32,214 bases of DNA from Oscillospiraceae bacterium (GTDB lineage: Bacteria > Bacillota > Clostridia > UBA1381), in the NCBI GenBank assembly GCA_022509005.1, contig JAFLUC010000002.1:34111-66324 (forward strand), read 5' to 3'. The position numbers and the translations under genes were made by a program. Below are positions 9,001-15,411 of the stretch, in pieces; the first letter of the stretch is position 1, and each line of letters opens with the position of its first letter. The notes beneath the pieces are model-generated. The model did not search any database, had not been told where the DNA came from, and saw only the letters and a program-made list of their open reading frames with translations.

Positions 9001-10310
9001 TTCCGGTAGTTGATGATGTGCTTGACTTAATACTTACAGACTATACAGATGGCGGAACTACATACCCGGCACAGATCGCGTCTCTGACCGTTACAAAACA
9101 GGCGGATAAAGCTCGTGGTGAAATCCCCAATATTTACCATGTTGGTGACTCAACAGCCGCAAATAACGGTTCATGGGCATACTATATAGACCATAACAGA
9201 GGCCAATTCCCCAAATTGCAGGAGAAGGCTGTATTCTATAACCGGGGCGCAGGCGGAAGAAACCTTTGCACATATTATACAGAGGGTAAGCTCGCAAGTG
9301 TTCTCAGGGATATAAGACCGGGCGATATCGTAATGTTCGGTAACAACGGTACAAACGGTATGGGTTCATCCTTCGAGGCAGATGTAAACTATTATCTTGA
9401 CGCGGCAGAGGCTATGGGCGCAAAGATCATTATTAACTCATACACAGGTCATGGTCCTGTAGGCGGTTATGCATCGAACTACAAAAATGGTGTGTTCAAT
9501 ACATACAGACAGGATTCATATGATAATATCGTAAGAGCTATTGCCAAGGAAAGAGAAGCTAACGATAAGAACTATCTTGGTTTCGTAGAAATTGGTATTG
9601 AAGCAGACAAATCGTTTAATGCGTATATTGCTGATTATGCAAACAACAGCTACAGCTCGAAGGATGCCGCGGCTCAGGCTATTATAGCGTGCTTCTCCGA
9701 TCATAACCACTACAGCAACGGCTCGATCGCTCGCGAACTCATGCTTAACGGCTATGGTGATGGCGTAGGTATCATTAGTCAGCTTGTTGATATACTCGAA
9801 GCATCATCAAATCCGCTGCAGGATGCTGTTGACGCCAAAGAAGAAATCAACAGACCTATTGATGGCGACGGCGAAAAGATAACTGTTCCGGAAGGTCAAC
9901 CGGTTAAAGTCGGCGAAAACGGTAAGATCACAAATGCTACGCTTGTACCGGAAACAGGAGATACCGTTACTGTTGAAATAACTAAAGACGGAACCACAAC
10001 AAAGGTAACAGGCGCATCGATACAGTTTAACGGCAGCGGTGAGATAGTGGCATCAGACGGAATGAGAGTAAAGGCTGATAAGACCGACAGCAATAAGTAT
10101 GATCTGAGCGTGTTCAGAGGAACGAGTGTCGAAACAGATGCTATAACCTATGTTATAACAAAGACAACCGGTGATACGACGCAGACAGCAAAGGCAATAG
10201 CAAAGCTTGGTACTACGTTCAGCGGCAGTACTGATGTAGTATTCGGATTGCTGATTACAGATATAGATCACACTGTAAATTCGGACGATCTTAATGTAAC
10301 TATAGAATAA
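6096..10310 (+). CDS. Giant secreted multidomain SGNH esterase (CE12/rhamnogalacturonan acetylesterase-like)
   Basis: A 1404-residue exported protein with a Sec signal (about residues 1-31, alanine-rich cleavage region). From N to C: a beta-sandwich-like region (about 35-230); a Listeria-Bacteroides InlB B-type repeat (about 248-303, with FAGWNDG); an Ig-like region; a second sandwich-like region (about 460-650); more Ig-like sequence; an FDFGAGT module with GYGIA (about 866-1010); then the SGNH hydrolase, with block I GDST (Ser1019), GAGGRN (1051-1056), GNNG (1082-1085) and DHNH (Asp1202, His1205). FDFG plus SGNH is the arrangement of rhamnogalacturonan acetylesterases such as YesT/YesY, so removal of acetyl groups from pectin or another polysaccharide is likely. 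A beta-rich tail of about 150 residues follows, with no dockerin, SLH or LPXTG signal, so anchoring is unknown. AAAGGAGAG precedes the ATG. The substrate is inference. Confidence 0.85.
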   Translation: MKGRMFKKIIASVSALSMLAGMAFAVPVGAANGSYLSTDFSTKPTNSNVTWGDYVTVSDNSNMNGSTISYTGPAAVIGGGGANNAEYTIASMNTAIGSTTQSIEASFKLAKRYNGTINTTTLSFNDANGNTVFGVRYLVLSASDWLRSARLVTNDSTSNIAVLPDYTDNAWTTYDVSVGYLSENSGYVTVNGVTLPFSGAAIKSISLKKTGDTQNRGFVVDDLKVDVNAATTNHLVTYVKPAMDEFQTEYKYEVVANGGHPKNPPEPERGGWDFAGWNDGTTTSKDLNDFTITKDTTLTAQYKRDASWIEPIKSVVISGPDTMTFGPDPDTPAGNNYTVTITGTNGTIITKDNLHKDVNDFKVEWDIAGFATENDQPGQYCDSYGSFAAHDDKDTNVTFNLCGIPWNFYGDMTAKVTYNNETYTAHKYVAALGDTAMESNAILPEAGYPSDIDEYPDAMVGYEITSDTYAAKTDSIVGGWVMSGSDDNKAAKIVSEGTNKYIAITAGTGSKSHVFTNSITSPATQAIFEQDMRFHNNGSVITLTSGYPFWSSSRYSCPVTFNYSGGTVTLNGTAVTNNEQPVTIETNKWYKVVLSVDKTNETCFTQIYDANGTFVGGTENVAWDAKDSVPTYYSIGLGNSNTGTVDFDNYKAYYPVADTSKYTLTASQETLSIPNKETADLVASLKTADGYDITGAATWTVLEEDMQEGVIITPDKNDSHKATVSLADDAVAGEATVQVNIGGYTKTVTLNITSSAESVKFTESSSSVSIPLDETPTTVKYSAIVVDGTGNDLNRNVSLAVYDKTNTNPLSAMPKGITFDPATGVLKVDNTADAATFTIRATGKNSEGGDISKGIKVTVHGLSFDFGAGTDADLAEGFTAVSPSTSYTAARGYGIASGVAAAGGTGSTANADSDYLAGNITFNAKVTKAKNYTVEVTYQGTLRTDYVNNDLSGYTLGSQKSLTKATFTVPVVDDVLDLILTDYTDGGTTYPAQIASLTVTKQADKARGEIPNIYHVGDSTAANNGSWAYYIDHNRGQFPKLQEKAVFYNRGAGGRNLCTYYTEGKLASVLRDIRPGDIVMFGNNGTNGMGSSFEADVNYYLDAAEAMGAKIIINSYTGHGPVGGYASNYKNGVFNTYRQDSYDNIVRAIAKEREANDKNYLGFVEIGIEADKSFNAYIADYANNSYSSKDAAAQAIIACFSDHNHYSNGSIARELMLNGYGDGVGIISQLVDILEASSNPLQDAVDAKEEINRPIDGDGEKITVPEGQPVKVGENGKITNATLVPETGDTVTVEITKDGTTTKVTGASIQFNGSGEIVASDGMRVKADKTDSNKYDLSVFRGTSVETDAITYVITKTTGDTTQTAKAIAKLGTTFSGSTDVVFGLLITDIDHTVNSDDLNVTIE

Positions 10311-10324
10311 TGGAGGAGATCAAA

Positions 10325-10498
10325 ATGAACAGATTTGAAAAACCGATAATTAAAATTGCAATATTTTCTCAGGTTATAGGAACAACCAATGATCCGATAA
10401 TGGTCAGCGCAGCTGCAACAGACACATCCTCTATTTTCAATAAAGACAAGGTGGAGCAAATGCATAAGGTTGCATATGATACGCTGAAATTCAATTAA
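10325..10498 (+). CDS. Small orphan protein coupled to the esterase
   Basis: A 57-residue protein I do not recognise with certainty. The start at 10325 is chosen because GGAGGAG lies at 10312-10318, just after the esterase stop; an ATG at 10310 would overlap the binding site. The N-terminus has MNRFEKPIIKIAIF, followed by VIGTTNDPI and VSAAATDT, then a charged helix-like tail with DKVEQMHKVAYD. The pattern of a KP dipeptide, alternating hydrophobic and charged residues and a V-I-x-T segment resembles short proteins common in gut Clostridia whose function is unknown; some resemble precursor peptides. No modification enzyme or transporter lies nearby. It is probably translated with the esterase, so a role in its export, anchoring or regulation is possible but unproven. 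A strong terminator follows 10 bases later. Confidence 0.7.
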   Translation: MNRFEKPIIKIAIFSQVIGTTNDPIMVSAAATDTSSIFNKDKVEQMHKVAYDTLKFN

Positions 10499-10508
10499 TA
10501 CAAACCAC

Positions 10509-10540
10509 AACAGGCGCGAAAATCCCGCGCCTGTTTTTTT
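10509..10540 (+). terminator. Rho-independent terminator after the esterase unit
   Basis: Perfect 10-bp GC-rich stem 10509-10518 with 10526-10535, seven-base loop, and T run at 10534-10540. Confidence 0.94.
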
Positions 10541-10576
10541 GTGCAGCGGCTTGTATAAATTTATTTCATAAACTAC

Positions 10577-10605
10577 TTGAAAAAATAACCGCTAAATGAT
10601 ATAAT
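10577..10605 (+). promoter_or_regulatory. Sigma-A promoter of the dabb-miaB-mutSL-miaA operon
   Basis: TTGAAA at 10577-10582 and TATAAT at 10600-10605, spacer 17 bp. A second overlapping TATAAT follows at 10605-10610. No other convincing promoter is seen before the end of miaA. Confidence 0.8.
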
Positions 10606-10670
10606 ATAATAGTATATCTATGGAAATATGAAAATTTGTGTGCCGGTATAGCGGCAGAATGGAGATTAAA

Positions 10671-10967
10671 ATGATTAAACATATAGTAGTATGGAGAATA
10701 GCGGATGGCGAGGATAAGATCGCTCGTGCAGAGGCGATAAAGAAAAATCTCGAAGCCTTAAAGGATAAAATTGAGGTTCTCGTTGATATAGAGGTAGGAC
10801 TTAATTTCAACACAACCGAGGCAGCGTCTGATGTGGTGCTCGTTAGTATCTTTAACAGCCGTGAGGATCTTGAAGAATATCAGGAGCACCCGGAGCATAA
10901 GGCGGTAGGACAAAGTTATATAAGACCGTACGTGAAGGAGCGGCGTGTTATAGATTTTGAGTATTAA
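10671..10967 (+). CDS. Stress-responsive alpha-beta barrel (Dabb) domain protein
   Basis: A 98-residue protein with the Dabb pattern: it opens MIKHIVVWRI, has an amphipathic helix with KKNLEALK, a central EVGLNF strand, then LVSIFNSREDLEEYQEHPEHKAV and a C-terminal RRVIDFEY strand. Members form dimeric alpha-beta barrels; functions differ and are mostly unknown in bacteria. The ATG at 10671 is chosen because GGAG lies 6 bases upstream; starts at 10638 (GTG) or 10659 (ATG) would add residues not typical of the family. First gene of the operon, 18 bp ahead of miaB, with no evident functional link to tRNA modification. Confidence 0.85.
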   Translation: MIKHIVVWRIADGEDKIARAEAIKKNLEALKDKIEVLVDIEVGLNFNTTEAASDVVLVSIFNSREDLEEYQEHPEHKAVGQSYIRPYVKERRVIDFEY

Positions 10968-10985
10968 TTAAAAGAAAGGCAATAT

Positions 10986-12410
10986 ATGGCAACGACTAAG
11001 ATAACAAAAGAGCAGTGGGCTGTTTCAGAGAGTTTCATTGCTAAGATCAAAGAGGATAATGCTAATTTTGCCGTTAAAAACGGCAGAACGCGTCTTGCGC
11101 ATACAGAAACCTACGGCTGTCAGCAGAATGTTAATGACACAGAAAGAATAAGAGGAATGCTGAAAAAGGCAGGCTTTGAATTTACAGATAATGCAGAAGA
11201 GGCGGACCTTGTTATATACAACACCTGTGCCGTGCGCGAGAACGCAGAGCAGAGGGTTTTCGGCAGACTTGGAATATTGAAGCATATCAAAGAAAACACT
11301 AATCCTGATATGATGGTTGCTGTCTGCGGCTGTATGGTTCAGCAGGAGCATATTACCGAGAAAATTAAAAAGGTTCACGACCATGTTGACTTGATTTTCG
11401 GTACGCACTCATTGTGGAAAATGCCTGAGCTGCTGTATAAGACAATGACTGAAAATGGGGTTGTGGTTGACATAACACAAAGCGACGGTTCAATTGCCGA
11501 GGATGTGCCTATTCTTCGCGATAAGGATGAAAAGGCATGGGTTTCAATTATGTATGGCTGTAATAATTTCTGCACTTACTGTATTGTACCGTATGTTCGC
11601 GGAAGAGAGCGCAGCCGAAAGCCGGAGGATATTATAGCTGAGGTCAAGTGCCTTGTTAAAGGCGGAACAAGTGAAATATCACTGCTCGGTCAGAATGTGA
11701 ACTCATACGGCAAGGATCTGGATATTGATATAGATTTTGCCGATCTGATAAGGATGATAAACGATATAGACGGCGTTGAAAGAATACGCTTCATGACATC
11801 GCATCCGAAGGATCTGAGTGACAAGCTCATTTATACAATGCGAGATTGTGAGCATGTATGCAAACAGCTTCATCTTCCGTTCCAGGCCGGTTCGGATAAG
11901 ATATTAAAGCAGATGAACAGACGCTACACAAAGGAAAAATATCTGTCGCTTATAGATAAGGTAAAAAAGGAAATACCGGGCATTGCTCTTACAACTGATG
12001 TTATAGTAGGATTCCCGACTGAAACTGTTGAAGATTTTAAAGAAACTCTGGACATAATAAAGTATGTAAGGTTCGATAATATTTTCTCATTCATATATTC
12101 ACGCCGCGAAGGAACTCCGGCGGCAAAGCTTGATTTTGTTCTCACGGATGAGGAAATACACAAGAACTTTAATGAGCTTTTAGAGGTTCAGAACCAGATT
12201 TGTCTTGAAAAAAATCTTGAATACGAAGGCAGAGTTGAGAAAATTCTTGTTGATGGACGAAGTAAGACAAATAAGTCGCTTATGGCGGGCAGAACCGACA
12301 GCGGCAAGATTGTAAATTTTGAGGGCACAGAGGACATGCTCGGAAAATATGTAGATGTAAAAATAGTCCACGCAAAGCAGTGGAGCTTGGAAGGAGAAAT
12401 ATTAAGATGA
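10986..12410 (+). CDS. miaB: tRNA-2-methylthio-N6-dimethylallyladenosine synthase
   Basis: A radical-SAM methylthiotransferase that adds the methylthio group to i6A37 of tRNAs reading UNN codons, after MiaA has put on the dimethylallyl group. The 474-residue protein has the three domains in order: N-terminal UPF0004 with cysteines 45, 81 and 116 (YGCQQN, NTCAVRENAEQR, CGCMVQ) for the auxiliary cluster; radical-SAM core with C192-C196-C199 in YGCNNFCTYC followed by VPYVRGRERSR; and a C-terminal TRAM domain (about 405-470). The YGCQQN form fits MiaB rather than RimO or MtaB. It starts 18 bp after the Dabb gene. Its TGA overlaps the ATG of ricA. MiaA, which makes its substrate, is encoded at the end of the same operon. 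Confidence 0.96.
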   Translation: MATTKITKEQWAVSESFIAKIKEDNANFAVKNGRTRLAHTETYGCQQNVNDTERIRGMLKKAGFEFTDNAEEADLVIYNTCAVRENAEQRVFGRLGILKHIKENTNPDMMVAVCGCMVQQEHITEKIKKVHDHVDLIFGTHSLWKMPELLYKTMTENGVVVDITQSDGSIAEDVPILRDKDEKAWVSIMYGCNNFCTYCIVPYVRGRERSRKPEDIIAEVKCLVKGGTSEISLLGQNVNSYGKDLDIDIDFADLIRMINDIDGVERIRFMTSHPKDLSDKLIYTMRDCEHVCKQLHLPFQAGSDKILKQMNRRYTKEKYLSLIDKVKKEIPGIALTTDVIVGFPTETVEDFKETLDIIKYVRFDNIFSFIYSRREGTPAAKLDFVLTDEEIHKNFNELLEVQNQICLEKNLEYEGRVEKILVDGRSKTNKSLMAGRTDSGKIVNFEGTEDMLGKYVDVKIVHAKQWSLEGEILR

Positions 12411-12784
12411 ACGTAATAGAAAAAGCAAGAGAGCTTGGAGCAATGCTTCAGGAGAGTGAGGAAATGAAGGCATATAAGGATGCCGAGGCAGCACAGAAAG
12501 CAGATGAGGCTTCTCAGGCTGCTATGTCAGAATTTAATCTTAACCGTCTTAATCTTGCGCGCGATATGCAGAACGGCAAGATTTCAAGAGAGGACGCGGT
12601 AGCAAAGAACAACGAAGCGTATGAGGAGCTTCTTAAAAAAGCACCGCTCATAGCTGAGTATGTTGAAAAGAAGAAGGTATTTGATGATCTCGTTAATCAG
12701 GTAAACCAGATTATTAATTTCTATATTACCGGTTCAACAGGTGGCTGCAGCGGAAGTTGTAATACCTGTGGAGGATGTTCGTAA
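12407..12784 (+). CDS. ricA: YlbF/YmcA-family protein, RicA-like RNase Y specificity factor
   Basis: A 125-residue member of the Com_YlbF family. In Bacillus, RicA (YmcA), RicF (YlbF) and RicT (YaaT) form an Fe-S complex that steers RNase Y maturation of mRNAs and affects sporulation, competence and biofilm. The body is helical (EKARELGAMLQESEEMKAYK, QAAMSEFNLNRL, EEL..APLIAEYVEKKKVFDDLVNQVNQIINF). The C-terminus ends in a compact cysteine tail, C114-C118-C121-C124, in CSGSCNTCGGC, suited to bind a cluster or metal. The ATG at 12407 overlaps the miaB stop (ATGA) and has AAGGAG at 12390-12395. The ricA name rests on the same position as ymcA directly after miaB in Bacillus; by sequence alone it could be the YlbF paralogue. 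cotE, which lies between ymcA and mutS in Bacillus, is absent. Confidence 0.82.
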   Translation: MNVIEKARELGAMLQESEEMKAYKDAEAAQKADEASQAAMSEFNLNRLNLARDMQNGKISREDAVAKNNEAYEELLKKAPLIAEYVEKKKVFDDLVNQVNQIINFYITGSTGGCSGSCNTCGGCS

Positions 12785-12813
12785 TATAATAACAGAGGAA
12801 GGAATGAGATGTC

Positions 12814-15411
12814 ATGGCAGGTAAACTATCACCGATGATGGTGCATTATCTTAAAGTAAAAGAAGAATACTCCGATTGTATAGTGTTTTATCGTCTTGGT
12901 GATTTTTACGAGATGTTTTTTGACGATGCTATAACAGCGTCAAAGGAGCTGGAGTTAACGCTCACAGGCCGTGACTGCGGAATGGAGGAACGTGCACCGA
13001 TGTGTGGCGTTCCTTTCCACAGTGCCGAAATATATATTTCGCGTCTCATTTCTGCCGGCTATAAGGTTGCAATCTGTGAGCAGACTGAAGATCCGAAAAA
13101 AGCTAAAGGTATTGTAGCGCGTGAAGTGATACGTGTTATAACTCCGGGTACTGCGACAGATGAAGCGATACTTGAGGATGGAGCGAATAACTATCTCGTT
13201 GTAATGTGTATGGAAAATGGCCGTATCGGATTTTCGGCTGTTGACGCGTCAACAGGCGAGATGTATGCAACAGAGCTCGCAGGAAGCCGTTTTGTTCTTG
13301 ATGAGCTCGCACGCTATGCTCCAAAGGAGATTATAGTGAATGATGAGTTCAGCAGTGAGCTTGAAGCGGTAATAGACCGCAGCATGCATCTTAAATTTGA
13401 GCGGCGGGAGGAAATCTTTACCGATGACTATGATGAGATTGTCTGCAATCAGTTTGGCAGAAGCCTTGCCGAATTGAAGTTTGATACAAAGCAGGAGGCG
13501 GCAAGAGCTGCCGCGGCTGCACTGGTTTATATCCGGTACGCTCAGAAATCAAGCATTGATTATCTTAACAGAATCTCAGTATATGAGAGTGAAAGCTACA
13601 TGGAGCTTGATTTTGCTACGCGACGTAATCTTGAAATTACAGAAACAATGCGTGATAAAGCAAAGCGCGGATCTCTTTTCTGGGTGCTTGATAAAACAAA
13701 AACATCTATGGGAAGGCGAAAGCTCCGTCAGTGGCTTGAAAGACCGCTTTTAAATCCTATAGATATAAATAAAAGACTTACATCAGTTAAAGAGCTTACC
13801 CATGATACAATGCTTCGGGATGATCTGATTGAGATCCTTAAGAAGACATATGATATATCCCGAATCATAAGCCGCCTGGCTCTCAGAACGGTAACGCCAA
13901 AGGATATGGTATCCTTGAAGCAGACACTTCTGCAGCTTCCGTCGCTGGAATATAAGCTGTCAGGAATGAAGTCGCCTATGTTCGCAGGGATGTATAAGAA
14001 TTTTGATATTCTTGATGATGTTGCAGCGCTTATAGAAAGAGCGATTGATGAAGAGAAAGCCACCTCAATTATAAGAGAGGGCGGCATGATAAAAAAAGGA
14101 TATAATGAGGAGGCGGATCGACTCCGTTCCGCTAAAGAGAACGGCACGGACTGGCTTAAAGAAGTTGAGGCCGAGGAGCGGGAAAGAACAGGTATTCCCA
14201 AGCTCAGAACCGGATTTAACCGTGTTTTCGGATACTATATCGAGGTCACAAATTCCTATAAGAGTCAGGTTCCGGATGACTATATAAGAAAGCAGACACT
14301 TACAAATGCCGAGAGATATATAACCCCAAAGCTGAAGGAAATTGAGAACACAATCTTAGGTGCATCAGAAAGACTTGTCGCGCTTGAAATACAGCTTTTT
14401 AATGAGCTTTGTGACAAGCTTGCAGGAGAGCTTGAAAGAATGAAGCGCGCGGCGCGCACGATTGCTGTAACCGATGTTTTGTGTTCACTTGCTGAGGTCG
14501 CTCATAAAAACAATTATTGTATGCCGGATGTTGTATCCGGTGATGTTATAGATATCAAGGACGGCAGACACCCTGTTGTAGAAAAACTTTCAAAGGATAT
14601 TATATTTGTTCCGAATGACAGCTATTTAAACGGTAATGATGATCGTCTGCTTATTATTACCGGGCCTAATATGGCAGGTAAATCGACTTACATGCGTCAG
14701 ACGGCTGTAATTACGCTTATGGCGCAGGTGGGAAGTTTTGTTCCGGCATCATCTGCGCGTATCGGGGTTGTTGACAGAATTTTTACGCGTGTTGGAGCAA
14801 GTGATGATATTGCGTCAGGACAGAGTACGTTTATGCTTGAAATGACTGAGGTAAGCAATATTCTGAAAAATGCGACAAAGAATTCGCTTATAATCCTTGA
14901 TGAAATAGGACGAGGCACAAGCACCTATGATGGTCTATCGATAGCGTGGGCAGTTGCTGAATATATTCACAGCAAGCGCAAAATCGGCGCAAAGACTATG
15001 TTTGCGACGCATTATCATGAAATGACAGAGCTGGAGGATAATCTTGAGGGAGTTAAGAATTATCGCATAGCCGTTAATAAGCGCGGTGATGAGATAACCT
15101 TCCTGCGCCGTATTGTACGCGGCGGAGCTGATGAAAGCTACGGTATTGAGGTTGCCGCTCTTGCCGGTGTGCCGAATGAGGTTATCAAGCGCGCAAAGGC
15201 TATTTTAAATGGAATAGTTGAGGGAGAAACAGACAAGCTCTATAAGAAGCCGAAAAAGGCGGAAGCGCACGGAAGCGCACAGATGGAATTTGGCGACATG
15301 GCAGGCAGGGAAATCATTGAAGAGCTTAAGAATATGGATGTTACGACAATGACGGCAATTGATACAATGAACAAATTGTATCAGTTATCATTAAAAGCCA
15401 AGGAGTTATAA
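12814..15411 (+). CDS. mutS: DNA mismatch repair protein MutS
   Basis: Recognises base mismatches and small loops and recruits MutL. The 865-residue protein has the full MutS1 layout: mismatch-binding domain with the Phe-x-Glu motif (F31-Y32-E33 in GDFYEMF), connector, core and clamp, then the ABC-type ATPase with Walker A GPNMAGKST (617-625), the STFMLEM segment, Walker B LIILDEIGRGTSTYDG and ATHYHE. The C-terminal region ends in a helix-turn-helix-like tail (about 790-865). GAGGAAGGAA lies upstream of the ATG at 12814. The gene ends exactly one base before mutL begins. Full length; no disruption seen. Confidence 0.97.
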   Translation: MAGKLSPMMVHYLKVKEEYSDCIVFYRLGDFYEMFFDDAITASKELELTLTGRDCGMEERAPMCGVPFHSAEIYISRLISAGYKVAICEQTEDPKKAKGIVAREVIRVITPGTATDEAILEDGANNYLVVMCMENGRIGFSAVDASTGEMYATELAGSRFVLDELARYAPKEIIVNDEFSSELEAVIDRSMHLKFERREEIFTDDYDEIVCNQFGRSLAELKFDTKQEAARAAAAALVYIRYAQKSSIDYLNRISVYESESYMELDFATRRNLEITETMRDKAKRGSLFWVLDKTKTSMGRRKLRQWLERPLLNPIDINKRLTSVKELTHDTMLRDDLIEILKKTYDISRIISRLALRTVTPKDMVSLKQTLLQLPSLEYKLSGMKSPMFAGMYKNFDILDDVAALIERAIDEEKATSIIREGGMIKKGYNEEADRLRSAKENGTDWLKEVEAEERERTGIPKLRTGFNRVFGYYIEVTNSYKSQVPDDYIRKQTLTNAERYITPKLKEIENTILGASERLVALEIQLFNELCDKLAGELERMKRAARTIAVTDVLCSLAEVAHKNNYCMPDVVSGDVIDIKDGRHPVVEKLSKDIIFVPNDSYLNGNDDRLLIITGPNMAGKSTYMRQTAVITLMAQVGSFVPASSARIGVVDRIFTRVGASDDIASGQSTFMLEMTEVSNILKNATKNSLIILDEIGRGTSTYDGLSIAWAVAEYIHSKRKIGAKTMFATHYHEMTELEDNLEGVKNYRIAVNKRGDEITFLRRIVRGGADESYGIEVAALAGVPNEVIKRAKAILNGIVEGETDKLYKKPKKAEAHGSAQMEFGDMAGREIIEELKNMDVTTMTAIDTMNKLYQLSLKAKEL

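Noticed and set aside
13728..14201. Minus-strand ORF of 157 codons inside mutS
   Set aside because: Shadow of mutS in another frame; serine-rich composition and no ribosome binding site or recognised domain.
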